A program made the position numbers and the translations under genes. From contig JBBIJX010000025.1 of NCBI GenBank assembly GCA_037445775.1, positions 1-22,939 of the forward strand: a stretch of 22,939 bases of DNA, given 5' to 3'. Of the stretch, positions 7,576-14,567 are shown one piece after another. Source of the stretch: JBBUX01 sp037445775 (lineage in GTDB: Bacteria; Actinomycetota; Coriobacteriia; Anaerosomatales; PHET01). Positions within the stretch are counted from its first letter, which is position 1; every line of letters starts with the position of its first letter. The notes beneath the pieces are model-generated. The model was given only the letters and a program-made list of their open reading frames with translations. It was not told where the DNA came from and searched no databases.

Positions 7576-7636
7576 TCTTCGCGTCGGAGCGTCCCATCGG
7601 ATGCGGCCGGCCTCTCTCGGCCGAAGGCGCGCGCCG

Positions 7637-8029
7637 GTGACCCGCCCGGCAGGCAAGTTCGGCTTCGCTCCGGACGAATGGCGCGCCGCCCGCGCGGCGC
7701 TAGAGGCTGTGGTCGAGCGCGCGGCGGCAATGCGCTCGACCGTCACCTACGGCGAGGCTGCCCGAGCAGCGTTCGGGAGCCCGTCGATGGCTCGATCCGG
7801 GGCGCTCATGGCGCTTCTCGCTGAGGCCGACACGGCGCACCGTCAGCGAGAGGGGGTCTTCATCGCCACGTTGGTTGTGCGCGTGGACAGCGGGCGTCCC
7901 GGCGACGGTTACTTCGCCTTCGCGGAACGCACTGAGGGGCGGCTGCTGACCCCTGACGAACGAGAGGCGTACTGGGTCGAGCAGGCTGAGCGGGTCTGGT
8001 CGCGCTACGGATCGCAGGGTCGTCCGTGA
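7637..8029 (+). CDS. Conserved small hypothetical protein (TYGE...PGDGYF type)
   Basis: This protein of about 130 residues matches, from memory, a widespread small family of unknown function. It has a helical N-terminal half with VTYGEAARAAFG, followed by a short sheet region VFIATLVVRVDSGRPGDGYF and a C-terminal helix. The function is unknown. GTG 7637 is chosen because GAAGG lies nine bases upstream; the frame stays open back to 7547, and ATG 7601 is an alternative that would add 12 basic residues. Its stop overlaps the next gene's GTG by four bases (GTGA), so it is translated with the URO-D-like gene. It is the first gene of a three-gene cassette. A CGGCCG-armed inverted repeat at 7604-7623 precedes the start. 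Confidence 0.8.
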   Translation: MTRPAGKFGFAPDEWRAARAALEAVVERAAAMRSTVTYGEAARAAFGSPSMARSGALMALLAEADTAHRQREGVFIATLVVRVDSGRPGDGYFAFAERTEGRLLTPDEREAYWVEQAERVWSRYGSQGRP

Positions 8030-8880
8030 GTCGCAGCGACGCGATGAAGGCGCTGGGGGGCGCAGGCGCTGGCGAGCCCGTCATCGGGGTGACCTGGCTC
8101 TCCGAGCGGGTCTTCGCCGGAGTCGACGGTGATGCCGGTGTGGTCGGTGTGGCGACTGTCGCGCGCGTCCTTTCCGGGATGGCCGTCGACTTCGCGTTCG
8201 TCGACGCCGAGTCACCGGACGCGACTGAGCGCGTCGCCGCGCTCCATTCGGCCGACATCGCAGTCGGTTGGGTGGTCGGCGGGCCGTTCGGCCTTGTAGC
8301 GGAGCGGCTCGGATGGGCCAAGGCGTTGCGGATCTCCGCCAAAGACCCCGGCCTCTTGACGGCCCCGCTCACAGAGGCCATCGCGCGAAGTGAGGAGCGC
8401 GTACGGCAGGGTGTCGCGGCCGGCGCCGACTTCCTCGTGGTCGCCGAGGACCTCGCTTCCGAAGACGGCTGGCTCGTCGCGCCCGGCTTCGCCCGTGTCT
8501 CGCTCCTCCCGAGCGTCTGCACTATCGCCCAACTCGCCAGGCGACTCGGCCTCCATGCTGTCTTCCACTCCGACGGCGACGTGAGCGCGATTTTCGATGC
8601 GCTTGCCGCAGGCGGCTTCGACGCGCTCCATGTGACGCACGCGCCGGGGAGGGCGCTCGAAAGCGTGTTGACCGAGGCAAGCCGTCACGGCCTAGGCGTG
8701 CTGGGAGGCGTGCAGGGGCGCGGCCTCGAGACTTCCTTCGGTGAAGATGCTCGTCGCGCGCTGTACGAACACGCGCACAAGGGCCTGCTCGTCTGCGATG
8801 ATGGCGGCATCGTGTCCGCACGGCAACTCTCGAGGCTCGCGCAGGTGTACCGGGAGTTGAAGCATCGAACGGAGGCGTGA
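8026..8880 (+). CDS. URO-D-fold protein (uroporphyrinogen decarboxylase / methyltransferase-like)
   Basis: This 284-residue protein has the C-terminal pattern of the URO-D TIM-barrel superfamily, which includes uroporphyrinogen decarboxylase and the MtaA/MtbA corrinoid methyltransferases. Visible parts are AGADFLVVAEDLASEDGWLV (around residues 131-150), LLPSVCTIAQLARRLGLHAV, and FHSDGDVSAIFDALAAGGFD with His181. Methyltransferase members use HxC plus a later Cys for zinc; here the position reads His-Ser-Asp, so the zinc site is incomplete or different. The protein is also shorter than true UroD (about 340). It is therefore neither a safe HemE nor a safe methyltransferase. The GTG start overlaps the preceding stop (GTGA) and the end overlaps the next start (TGATG), giving a coupled cassette. 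Confidence 0.82.
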   Translation: MSRSDAMKALGGAGAGEPVIGVTWLSERVFAGVDGDAGVVGVATVARVLSGMAVDFAFVDAESPDATERVAALHSADIAVGWVVGGPFGLVAERLGWAKALRISAKDPGLLTAPLTEAIARSEERVRQGVAAGADFLVVAEDLASEDGWLVAPGFARVSLLPSVCTIAQLARRLGLHAVFHSDGDVSAIFDALAAGGFDALHVTHAPGRALESVLTEASRHGLGVLGGVQGRGLETSFGEDARRALYEHAHKGLLVCDDGGIVSARQLSRLAQVYRELKHRTEA

Positions 8881-9362
8881 TGGAGTACCACGTTCGGCGG
8901 CAGGATCGTGTGATCACCGATCCCAACCGCATCGAGCGCCTGCTGCGGAACGGGCGCTTCACGACTGTAGCATTGGCTGACGGCGATGAGCCGTACGTGG
9001 TGACACTGAGCTACGGCTACGATCCGGTAGGGCGCCGTCTCTACTTCCACGTCGCGCATGACGGCATGAAGCTCGAGATGATCGCGCGGAACCCGCGCGC
9101 GTGCGCGACGATCTTCGCGCCCGGGGAGTACCAGCAGGGCGAGTGTGCGCACCCGTACGAGTCGCTCATCCTGCGGGGGAAGATGCGCGTCGTTGGCGAT
9201 GCGTCGGAGAAGCGCCATGCCCTCCGAACGCTCGTCGAGCATCTTGAGGCCGAACCCGAGCGCTTCTGGGCGTCTCGCGACCTAGACGATGCGGACCACA
9301 CCCGCGGTTTCACCGCGCTGCGTCTCGAGATCGAGCACATCACCGGGAAGGCCGGGTCGTAG
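8880..9362 (+). CDS. Flavin-binding split-barrel protein (pyridoxamine 5'-phosphate oxidase/Nim-like)
   Basis: This 160-residue protein has the pattern of the Nim-related PNPOx-like family: NGRFTTVALADGDEPYVVTL, then GRRLYFHVAHDGMKLEMIAR, a strand with ACATIFAPGEY, and YESLILRGKMRVV. Family members bind FMN, F420 or haem and act in redox reactions; some reduce nitro compounds. ATG 8880 overlaps the previous stop (TGATG) and has GGAGG four bases upstream; GTG 8877 would add one residue. It ends the cassette, and an intergenic stretch of 146 bases follows. True PdxH activity is unlikely because the length and substrate motifs differ. The substrate is unknown. Confidence 0.88.
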   Translation: MEYHVRRQDRVITDPNRIERLLRNGRFTTVALADGDEPYVVTLSYGYDPVGRRLYFHVAHDGMKLEMIARNPRACATIFAPGEYQQGECAHPYESLILRGKMRVVGDASEKRHALRTLVEHLEAEPERFWASRDLDDADHTRGFTALRLEIEHITGKAGS

Positions 9363-9419
9363 TCCGCGCGGTACCGCTGCCGAGCAGCCGTTCTTCGGTG
9401 GTGAGATCATCGGCCCGTC

Positions 9420-9428
9420 TGCTAGGAT
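9420..9428 (+). promoter_or_regulatory. Likely extended -10 promoter of the chemosensory operon
   Basis: TGCTAGGAT matches an extended -10 (TGn plus TAGGAT). No good -35 is seen, and no sigma-28 flagellar promoter pattern either. Transcription from about 9435 would give a 74-base leader that holds the palindrome cluster at 9449-9471. Confidence 0.35.
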
Positions 9429-9448
9429 GCAGAACTGGCACAGCACGC

Positions 9449-9471
9449 GGATCCTAGGGCGGCCGCTGCAG
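9449..9471 (+). repeat. Cluster of four overlapping or adjacent perfect palindromes
   Basis: In 23 bases there are GGATCC (9449-9454), CCTAGG (9453-9458), GCGGCCGC (9459-9466) and CTGCAG (9466-9471). They lie in the untranslated leader between the likely promoter and the GTG at 9509. They could be an operator or RNA structure, or a cloning or assembly artefact. Confidence 0.6.
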
Positions 9472-9508
9472 ACGCGAACCATCACGAAGTCGAGACCGGA
9501 GTTCTCAC

Positions 9509-10252
9509 GTGGCGCTCGAGGGCAACCTCAAGGACTTCTCGCTCGCCGACGTCTTACGGTTGTTGCAGACCGGCTCCAAGACGGGGGTGCTGCACGTCGA
9601 CCGCGCTGACGAGCGCGGCCTCGTGTGTTTCCGGGATGGCCATATCTACCACGCGAACTCGGGCGCCATCGCCGAACCCGTTGCCGTGCGCCTCGTGCGC
9701 GCCGGTATCGTTTCCGAGAAGCAGCTGCGTCAGGCACAGGGTCTCATGAAGATCCAGAAGAAGGACAAGGCCGATCGTCGTTTGGGGCAGATTCTCGCAG
9801 ACGAAGGCTATCTCGAGGCCGTGGTGCTCGAGGAATTCGTGCGCACGCACGTCTCCGAGGAACTGTTCGATCTCATGCGCTGGGATGAAGGCGAGATCCG
9901 CTTCGAGCCCGACGAGGCGGTGGCGGATGTCGATATCGGTATCGCCGTTGCCGTCGAATCGGTGATCATCGATGTCTCGAAGCGTCTTGAGATGTGGACG
10001 CGGATCAGGGAGAAGATCCCGTCGCTCGACACGAGATTCGCGATGTCGGGATCGCCCGCGGGCAAGTCGACCGACATTCATCTCAAGCCCCGCGAATGGA
10101 TGCTCCTGTGCTACCTCCACGGAAGCCGCAGCGTTCGCGAGCTCGTCGAGCTCACCGGATACACGGACTTCGACACGGCGCGGGTCCTGTACGGGATGTA
10201 CGCCAACGGCCTCGTCGAGAAGGTCGACGTCGAACCAAGGGCCGGAGCCTGA
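9509..10252 (+). CDS. PATAN-domain (DUF4388) protein, first gene of the chemosensory operon
   Basis: This 247-residue protein starts with a PATAN/DUF4388 domain (about residues 1-150). Its hallmark is LEGNLKDFSLADVLRLLQTG, then KTGVLHVDRADERGLVCFRD and GHIYHANSGAI. A second helical part covers residues 190-245 (REWMLLCYLHGSRSVRELVE, then a winged-helix-like end). PATAN domains occur in bacterial signalling proteins. In cyanobacteria, receiver proteins with a PATAN domain are reported to bind the pilus motor PilB and steer twitching. Here there is no attached receiver, but a stand-alone receiver and a PilB-like protein are in the same operon. GTG 9509 has GGAG seven bases upstream. The next gene starts five bases after the stop. 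Confidence 0.88.
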   Translation: MALEGNLKDFSLADVLRLLQTGSKTGVLHVDRADERGLVCFRDGHIYHANSGAIAEPVAVRLVRAGIVSEKQLRQAQGLMKIQKKDKADRRLGQILADEGYLEAVVLEEFVRTHVSEELFDLMRWDEGEIRFEPDEAVADVDIGIAVAVESVIIDVSKRLEMWTRIREKIPSLDTRFAMSGSPAGKSTDIHLKPREWMLLCYLHGSRSVRELVELTGYTDFDTARVLYGMYANGLVEKVDVEPRAGA

Positions 10253-10257
10253 CGACG

Positions 10258-11841
10258 GTGCGAAATGACGAGGCGCTTCGCAAGGATCTGACGCAGGAGG
10301 AGTTCGAGCTATTCCGCGACTGGATCCACCAGCATTCAGGGATCTACCTAGAGGAGAGCAAGGTCGATTCACTTCGCATCTCCCTCGTGACCCGCGCGAC
10401 ACGGTTCCGCTACTTGGACTACGGCGACTACTTCGAGTACCTGTCTCAGAACGAGGACGAGTTCAAAGAGCTGATGAACCTTGTCACGATCAACGAGACG
10501 AGCTTCTTTCGTTTTCCCGCGCAGTTCGAGGTGTTGCGCGACGTCGTCATCCCGGAGATCGTCGACGGCCGGCCGCACGGCACACCCACGCAGTTTCGCG
10601 TCTGGTCCGCTGGCTGCTCGACCGGTGAGGAGCCCTACACGATCGCGATGACGCTCCTCGACTCGTGCCTTCCGGGCCTGGGGCAGCGAATCGACGTCGT
10701 GGGGACCGACGTGTCCACGCAGGCGCTCGAGAAGGCTCGCAAGGCGATCTATCCGGCGCGCGCGGTGGCAGGCCTAGACCCGACGGTGGTCTCGCGCCAC
10801 TTCGAGCGCGAGGAGCGCGGTTATCGGCCGACGTCGCGCGTGCGGGAGCTCTGCACGTTGAGCTACCACAATCTGATCAAGGAACCATATCCGCTCGCGT
10901 TGATGAGCGGCTGGGACGTGATCTTCTGTCGCAACGTCACCATCTACTTTCGCATCGAGTCGACGCGTCGCGTCATCGACCACTTCCACGATGCGCTGAA
11001 TCCGGGCGGGTACCTGTTCATCGGGCACTCGGAGACGCTGACATCCATCTCCGACCGTTTCGAGACGGTCGAGGTGGGAGGGGTGTTCCTGTACCGGAAG
11101 CCGCACGTGAAGCGATCGCTCACCTTCGAACAGCTCGTGAAGCGCCGTGAGGAACGTGCGGGTGGGCGCACGTCGCGTGGCGCGGTCGACACGCCTCGGC
11201 GACGGAGGGGGGAGCAATCTGCGGGGAGTCAAGGCGGGACGGCGGATGCTCGGCGCCCGGCGGGCGGCGAAGGCGAACGTGAGCCCGAGCCTGAGTCGGG
11301 GCCGTCGCGCCTCATCGAGCGCGCGCATGAGATGCTGGAACGCGCTCGGCCGGCCGATGCGTTGACGCTCGCACAGGATGCGCTCGCACTCGATCCGGAG
11401 AGCGTCGACGCGCACCTGGTGTCTGCGTTCGCCTACGCGGATCTAGGCCGGCTCGACGAGGCGATGGAGCAGGCCGAGACGGTACTCTCGAAGTACCCGC
11501 TCACTGCGGCCGCGCGCTATATCATCGGGGTCATCCATCAGCAGCGAGGTGACGTGGACCAGGCGATGGCCGAGTTCAAGCGAACGGTCTACATCGACCC
11601 CGACTTCGTGCTCGCCCATTTCTCGATAGGCAACATCCAGCGGCAGCGGGGCAACTTGGGCGAGGCGTGCCGTGCGTACGAGAACACGATGCGGTCGCTC
11701 TACGCCAAGCCTGACGGCTCGTGGACGGCGTTTCTGGGCGGCTTTCGCCCCGATCTGCTCGCCAAGACGTGTGAGCGTAGTCTGCTAGAGTGTGGAAGAG
11801 GCGGAACCGCGACCGATTCGGCCCGTTCGCGGGGCCGATGA
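10258..11841 (+). CDS. cheR: CheR methyltransferase fused to TPR repeats
   Basis: CheR adds methyl groups from S-adenosylmethionine to receptor glutamates. Residues 1-280 form the methyltransferase: an N-terminal helical domain, INETSFFRF (78-86), the SAM loop VWSAGCSTGEEPYT (115-128), and CRNVTIYF (224-231). An Arg/Gly/Glu-rich linker covers about 285-348, followed by three or so tetratricopeptide repeats (350-475; for example DAHLVSAFAYADLGRLDEAM and AEFKRTVYIDPDFVLAHFSI). TPR-fused CheR proteins are known from alternative chemosensory systems such as FrzF of Myxococcus. GTG 10258 has GGAG ten bases upstream. The frame is open back to 9994, but that part is a shadow of the preceding gene. 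A short Ser/Arg-rich tail closes the protein. Confidence 0.94.
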   Translation: MRNDEALRKDLTQEEFELFRDWIHQHSGIYLEESKVDSLRISLVTRATRFRYLDYGDYFEYLSQNEDEFKELMNLVTINETSFFRFPAQFEVLRDVVIPEIVDGRPHGTPTQFRVWSAGCSTGEEPYTIAMTLLDSCLPGLGQRIDVVGTDVSTQALEKARKAIYPARAVAGLDPTVVSRHFEREERGYRPTSRVRELCTLSYHNLIKEPYPLALMSGWDVIFCRNVTIYFRIESTRRVIDHFHDALNPGGYLFIGHSETLTSISDRFETVEVGGVFLYRKPHVKRSLTFEQLVKRREERAGGRTSRGAVDTPRRRRGEQSAGSQGGTADARRPAGGEGEREPEPESGPSRLIERAHEMLERARPADALTLAQDALALDPESVDAHLVSAFAYADLGRLDEAMEQAETVLSKYPLTAAARYIIGVIHQQRGDVDQAMAEFKRTVYIDPDFVLAHFSIGNIQRQRGNLGEACRAYENTMRSLYAKPDGSWTAFLGGFRPDLLAKTCERSLLECGRGGTATDSARSRGR

Positions 11842-11876
11842 ACGGTACGTGATCACGGACGAGGGGAGTCACAGTA

Positions 11877-12257
11877 ATGGCCGCTGCGCGAATCCTCGCG
11901 GTAGACGACAGCCCGACGATTCTCGAGATGATCAAGGCGATACTGATCGCCGGGGGCTACGAGGTCATCACGGCGTCCGACGGCGCTGAGGCACTCGAGA
12001 CGGCGCGCGCCGAAGTGCCCGATCTGATCCTTCTCGACGTGATGCTGCCGAAGCTCGACGGCTACCGCGTCTGTCGTCTGCTCAAGTTCGACCAGAAGTA
12101 CAAGGCTATCCCCATCATCATGCTTACGGCCAAGACCGAAGAGCAGGCGATGGCCACGGGCATCCGGACCGGCGCGAACCAGTATCTGACCAAGCCGATC
12201 GAGCCCGAGCGCCTCCTGACGGCGGTCGCTGAGGAGCTTCAGAAGGTCCAGGGCTGA
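11877..12257 (+). CDS. Stand-alone receiver (CheY/PilG-like response regulator)
   Basis: This 126-residue protein is a single receiver domain. The acid pair is Asp10-Asp11, the phospho-acceptor Asp54 (LILLDVMLPKLDG), the switch Thr84 (MLTAKT) and the conserved Lys106 (LTKP). Position 86 is Lys, as often in PilG/FrzZ-type receivers. It should be phosphorylated by the CheA of this operon and pass the signal to an effector; the neighbouring PilB-like or PATAN protein is the obvious candidate. ATG 11877 has a GAGGGGAG ribosome site about nine bases upstream. The gap from cheR is 35 bases with no terminator. There is no output domain, so it cannot act as a transcription factor on its own. Confidence 0.95.
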   Translation: MAAARILAVDDSPTILEMIKAILIAGGYEVITASDGAEALETARAEVPDLILLDVMLPKLDGYRVCRLLKFDQKYKAIPIIMLTAKTEEQAMATGIRTGANQYLTKPIEPERLLTAVAEELQKVQG

Positions 12258-12270
12258 CGGGTGGGATCGG

Positions 12271-14070
12271 ATGAGTGAAGCGGCCACCATCGCCGGGCGC
12301 ACGCTGGACTCGGTCGTCGAGGCCGGTCTGGTTACGGTGGAGCAGTCGACAGCGGTGCGTTCGGAGGCGCAAGACGACGCCGGCGCCGGGCGTGCACTCC
12401 TCGAACGAGGGCTGTTGACCTCATCGCAACTGGGTGCCGTTCTCGAGGACCAACTAGGATTCCCGCGTGTCGACCTCGAGAGTTACGCGCCTGACGACGA
12501 GGCGCTCAAGATCGTACCGGCGTCCGTGGCGCGCGCCTACCGGCTGCTGCCGCTCTTTGAGATAGACGGCACTCTCACAGTGGCCATTGGGGATCCCGCC
12601 GACGTCTTCTTCCTCGACGCCGTCGGGCTCGAGCTCGGCATCGGCATGGATGCGGTGCTTGCGGATGCGGACGGCGTGACGGCCGCGATCGATCAGTACT
12701 TCGCGCTAGCGGCACCTGGCGAGGGTGATCGTGAGGCGGCCACTGTGTCAGACGCTGAGTTCTTCGAGGTGGGACTCGAGACCCCGGTTGTCTCCGAGGC
12801 GCCAACTGCCGATGTGGCCGAACCATCAGCCGATGCCCAGACGGTCGAGCAAGTGGTCTCCGCGGACATGCCCGCAGGTCCCGCCGCCATCGATCTCGAT
12901 GTGCTCGCGGTCGCCGATGAACGCAAGGTCGCCGTCCTCGTGGCAGACATCCTTGAGCTTGCCGTCCACCGTGGTGCGAGCCGGATCCACCTGCTGCCGT
13001 ACAAGTCCGACTTCTTCCTCGTCTTTCGCATCAAAGGGCGCCTCGAGAAGGTGTCGAGCGCGCCGCTCTCGATGCAGCCTCCGCTCATCGAGGGGTTCAA
13101 GGCGTTCGCGCGACTGGGGGACGTGGCCGCGAACCGTCCGGCGCTCGGACGCGTGCACGCGGACATTGCAGGCAAGGCGATCGTGCTTACGCTCTCGTCT
13201 GTGCCCACTGTCGCAGGCCAGCGCCTCGTTGTCTCGCTGTCGCCGCAGAAGCCCCAGCCGCGCTCGCTGACCGAGATCGGGATGTCGGAGGCCGAAGCGC
13301 GCGCACTCTACGCGATGGTCGAGCGCGGGCGTGGCATCCTGCTCGTATGCGGCCCGGTGGGGGGCGGCAGGTCGACGACGTACTACGCGCTACTCAATCA
13401 TGCGGCCCAAGTGGGCAAGACCGTCTACTCGGTCGAGCGCTCGATCGAGTACGAGATCCCTGCGGTCGCCCAGGTCCTCGTCAACCCAGGCCAGGCGGTC
13501 GGTGCTGCGAGCTACTTCGCCGCAGGGATGCGTCAGGACACCGACGTGCTCGCGATCGATGCGATGCAGTCGGTCGAGGATGTGCATCTCGCGATCGAGG
13601 CGGCGGGACTCGGCAAGCTCGTCATCGCGACCTTCTCCGGCGGTGACATCGTCTCCGGGGTGAGACGTATGCTCGACCTGGGCGCCGAGCCGGTTTCGCT
13701 GGCGAGCGCGCTCACCCTCGGTGTAGGCCAGCGGGTCGTGCGGACGAACTGTCCGAACTGCTCCATCGAGGAGGACAGTCCGCTCGTGGCGCTCATCCCC
13801 GGTGCGGAGCAGGGTCTCACCTCACGCCGGGGGACCGGCTGTCCGAACTGCTCGAAGACCGGATTCCAGGGTGCCACCGGAGTCTACGAAGTACTCCCTT
13901 TCACCGAGCCGGTGCGAGCAGCCATCGCGAAGGCGGGCTCGGTTGCCGATATCGAGCATGCGGCCCGCGCCGCAGGCATGCGGCCGATGATCGTGTCCGG
14001 CCTCGCCAAGCTGCGCGAGGGGGTCGTGAGCGCCGAAGAGCTCGAACGGGTGGTGCGTTTCTCCAAGTGA
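12271..14070 (+). CDS. PilB/GspE-family pseudo-ATPase inside the chemosensory operon
   Basis: This 599-residue protein has the full layout of a type IV pilus/type II secretion ATPase: an MshEN-like N-terminus (residues 1-145, RALLERGLLTSSQLGAVLED), an acidic linker (about 150-205), and the N2 and C ATPase domains with the zinc site CPNC...GCPNC. Its catalytic motifs are broken. The Walker A is GPVGGGRSTT, with Arg367 for Lys. The Walker B region is DVLAIDAMQSVE (425-436), with Ala431 for Glu and Gln433/Ser434 for Arg-Asp. The aspartate box reads ASRIHLLP, with Arg238 for Asp. The His box reads GKLVIATFSGGD. Both RLG c-di-GMP motifs are also changed (RTL and GAG). ATP-driven motor work is therefore unlikely; a scaffold or regulator that binds the real PilB is more likely. 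The reading frame is intact. Confidence 0.93.
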   Translation: MSEAATIAGRTLDSVVEAGLVTVEQSTAVRSEAQDDAGAGRALLERGLLTSSQLGAVLEDQLGFPRVDLESYAPDDEALKIVPASVARAYRLLPLFEIDGTLTVAIGDPADVFFLDAVGLELGIGMDAVLADADGVTAAIDQYFALAAPGEGDREAATVSDAEFFEVGLETPVVSEAPTADVAEPSADAQTVEQVVSADMPAGPAAIDLDVLAVADERKVAVLVADILELAVHRGASRIHLLPYKSDFFLVFRIKGRLEKVSSAPLSMQPPLIEGFKAFARLGDVAANRPALGRVHADIAGKAIVLTLSSVPTVAGQRLVVSLSPQKPQPRSLTEIGMSEAEARALYAMVERGRGILLVCGPVGGGRSTTYYALLNHAAQVGKTVYSVERSIEYEIPAVAQVLVNPGQAVGAASYFAAGMRQDTDVLAIDAMQSVEDVHLAIEAAGLGKLVIATFSGGDIVSGVRRMLDLGAEPVSLASALTLGVGQRVVRTNCPNCSIEEDSPLVALIPGAEQGLTSRRGTGCPNCSKTGFQGATGVYEVLPFTEPVRAAIAKAGSVADIEHAARAAGMRPMIVSGLAKLREGVVSAEELERVVRFSK

Positions 14071-14077
14071 GGGACAG

Positions 14078-14566
14078 ATGACAGACGTCGACGACACGAC
14101 CGCAACCGAACTGAATGACTCGCGGGAGACCTACGCCGGCCAGGCGATCGCCTTCTTCCTGGGCGAGCAGCGCTACGCGTTCCCTATAGCGCGTGTGCAG
14201 GAGATTCAGCAGATCGTCGCGTTCTCGGAGGTGCCGAGCGGAGGTGGAGGACTCGCCGGCATGGTGAACCTGCGCGGGACGGTCATTCCCGCTGTCGACC
14301 TGCGTCGGGTCATCGGAATGCCGCCGCTCGACTACACCATTGAGACGCCCATGATCATCTGTCGCATCGCGGCCGACCACCTAGTTGCGGTCGTGGTCGA
14401 CGAGGTCCAGGACGTGATCGACGTGCCTGCGGCCAACGTTCAGGCGGCCCCCTCCGTCCACGCGCTGGCGTCCTCGATGCTCGGGGTCGCGAGGATGCCC
14501 GAAGGGCTCGTCTGCGTGTTGGACGTGGACGCGGTACTCGCCCCCGTAATCGGCGGGAGGTGGTGA
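14078..14566 (+). CDS. cheW: CheW coupling protein, first copy
   Basis: CheW links receptor tips to the CheA kinase in the receptor array. This 162-residue protein is a single CheW SH3-like domain after about 20 flexible residues: AIAFFLGEQRYAFPIARVQE, then GMVNLRGTVIPAVDLRRVIG, and LVAVVVDEVQDVIDVPA. ATG 14078 has AGGGA just upstream, and the gene starts seven bases after the PilB-like gene. One base separates its stop from the next CheW start. Two different CheW proteins in one operon suggest either two separate couplings (kinase and receptor) or one dedicated partner for the PilB-like protein. Confidence 0.95.
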   Translation: MTDVDDTTATELNDSRETYAGQAIAFFLGEQRYAFPIARVQEIQQIVAFSEVPSGGGGLAGMVNLRGTVIPAVDLRRVIGMPPLDYTIETPMIICRIAADHLVAVVVDEVQDVIDVPAANVQAAPSVHALASSMLGVARMPEGLVCVLDVDAVLAPVIGGRW

Positions 14567-14567
14567 C

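Noticed and set aside
12271..14070. Idea that the PilB-like gene is a decaying pseudogene
   Set aside because: The frame is uninterrupted over 599 codons, spacing and ribosome sites on both sides are normal, and the zinc cysteines and fold motifs are kept.
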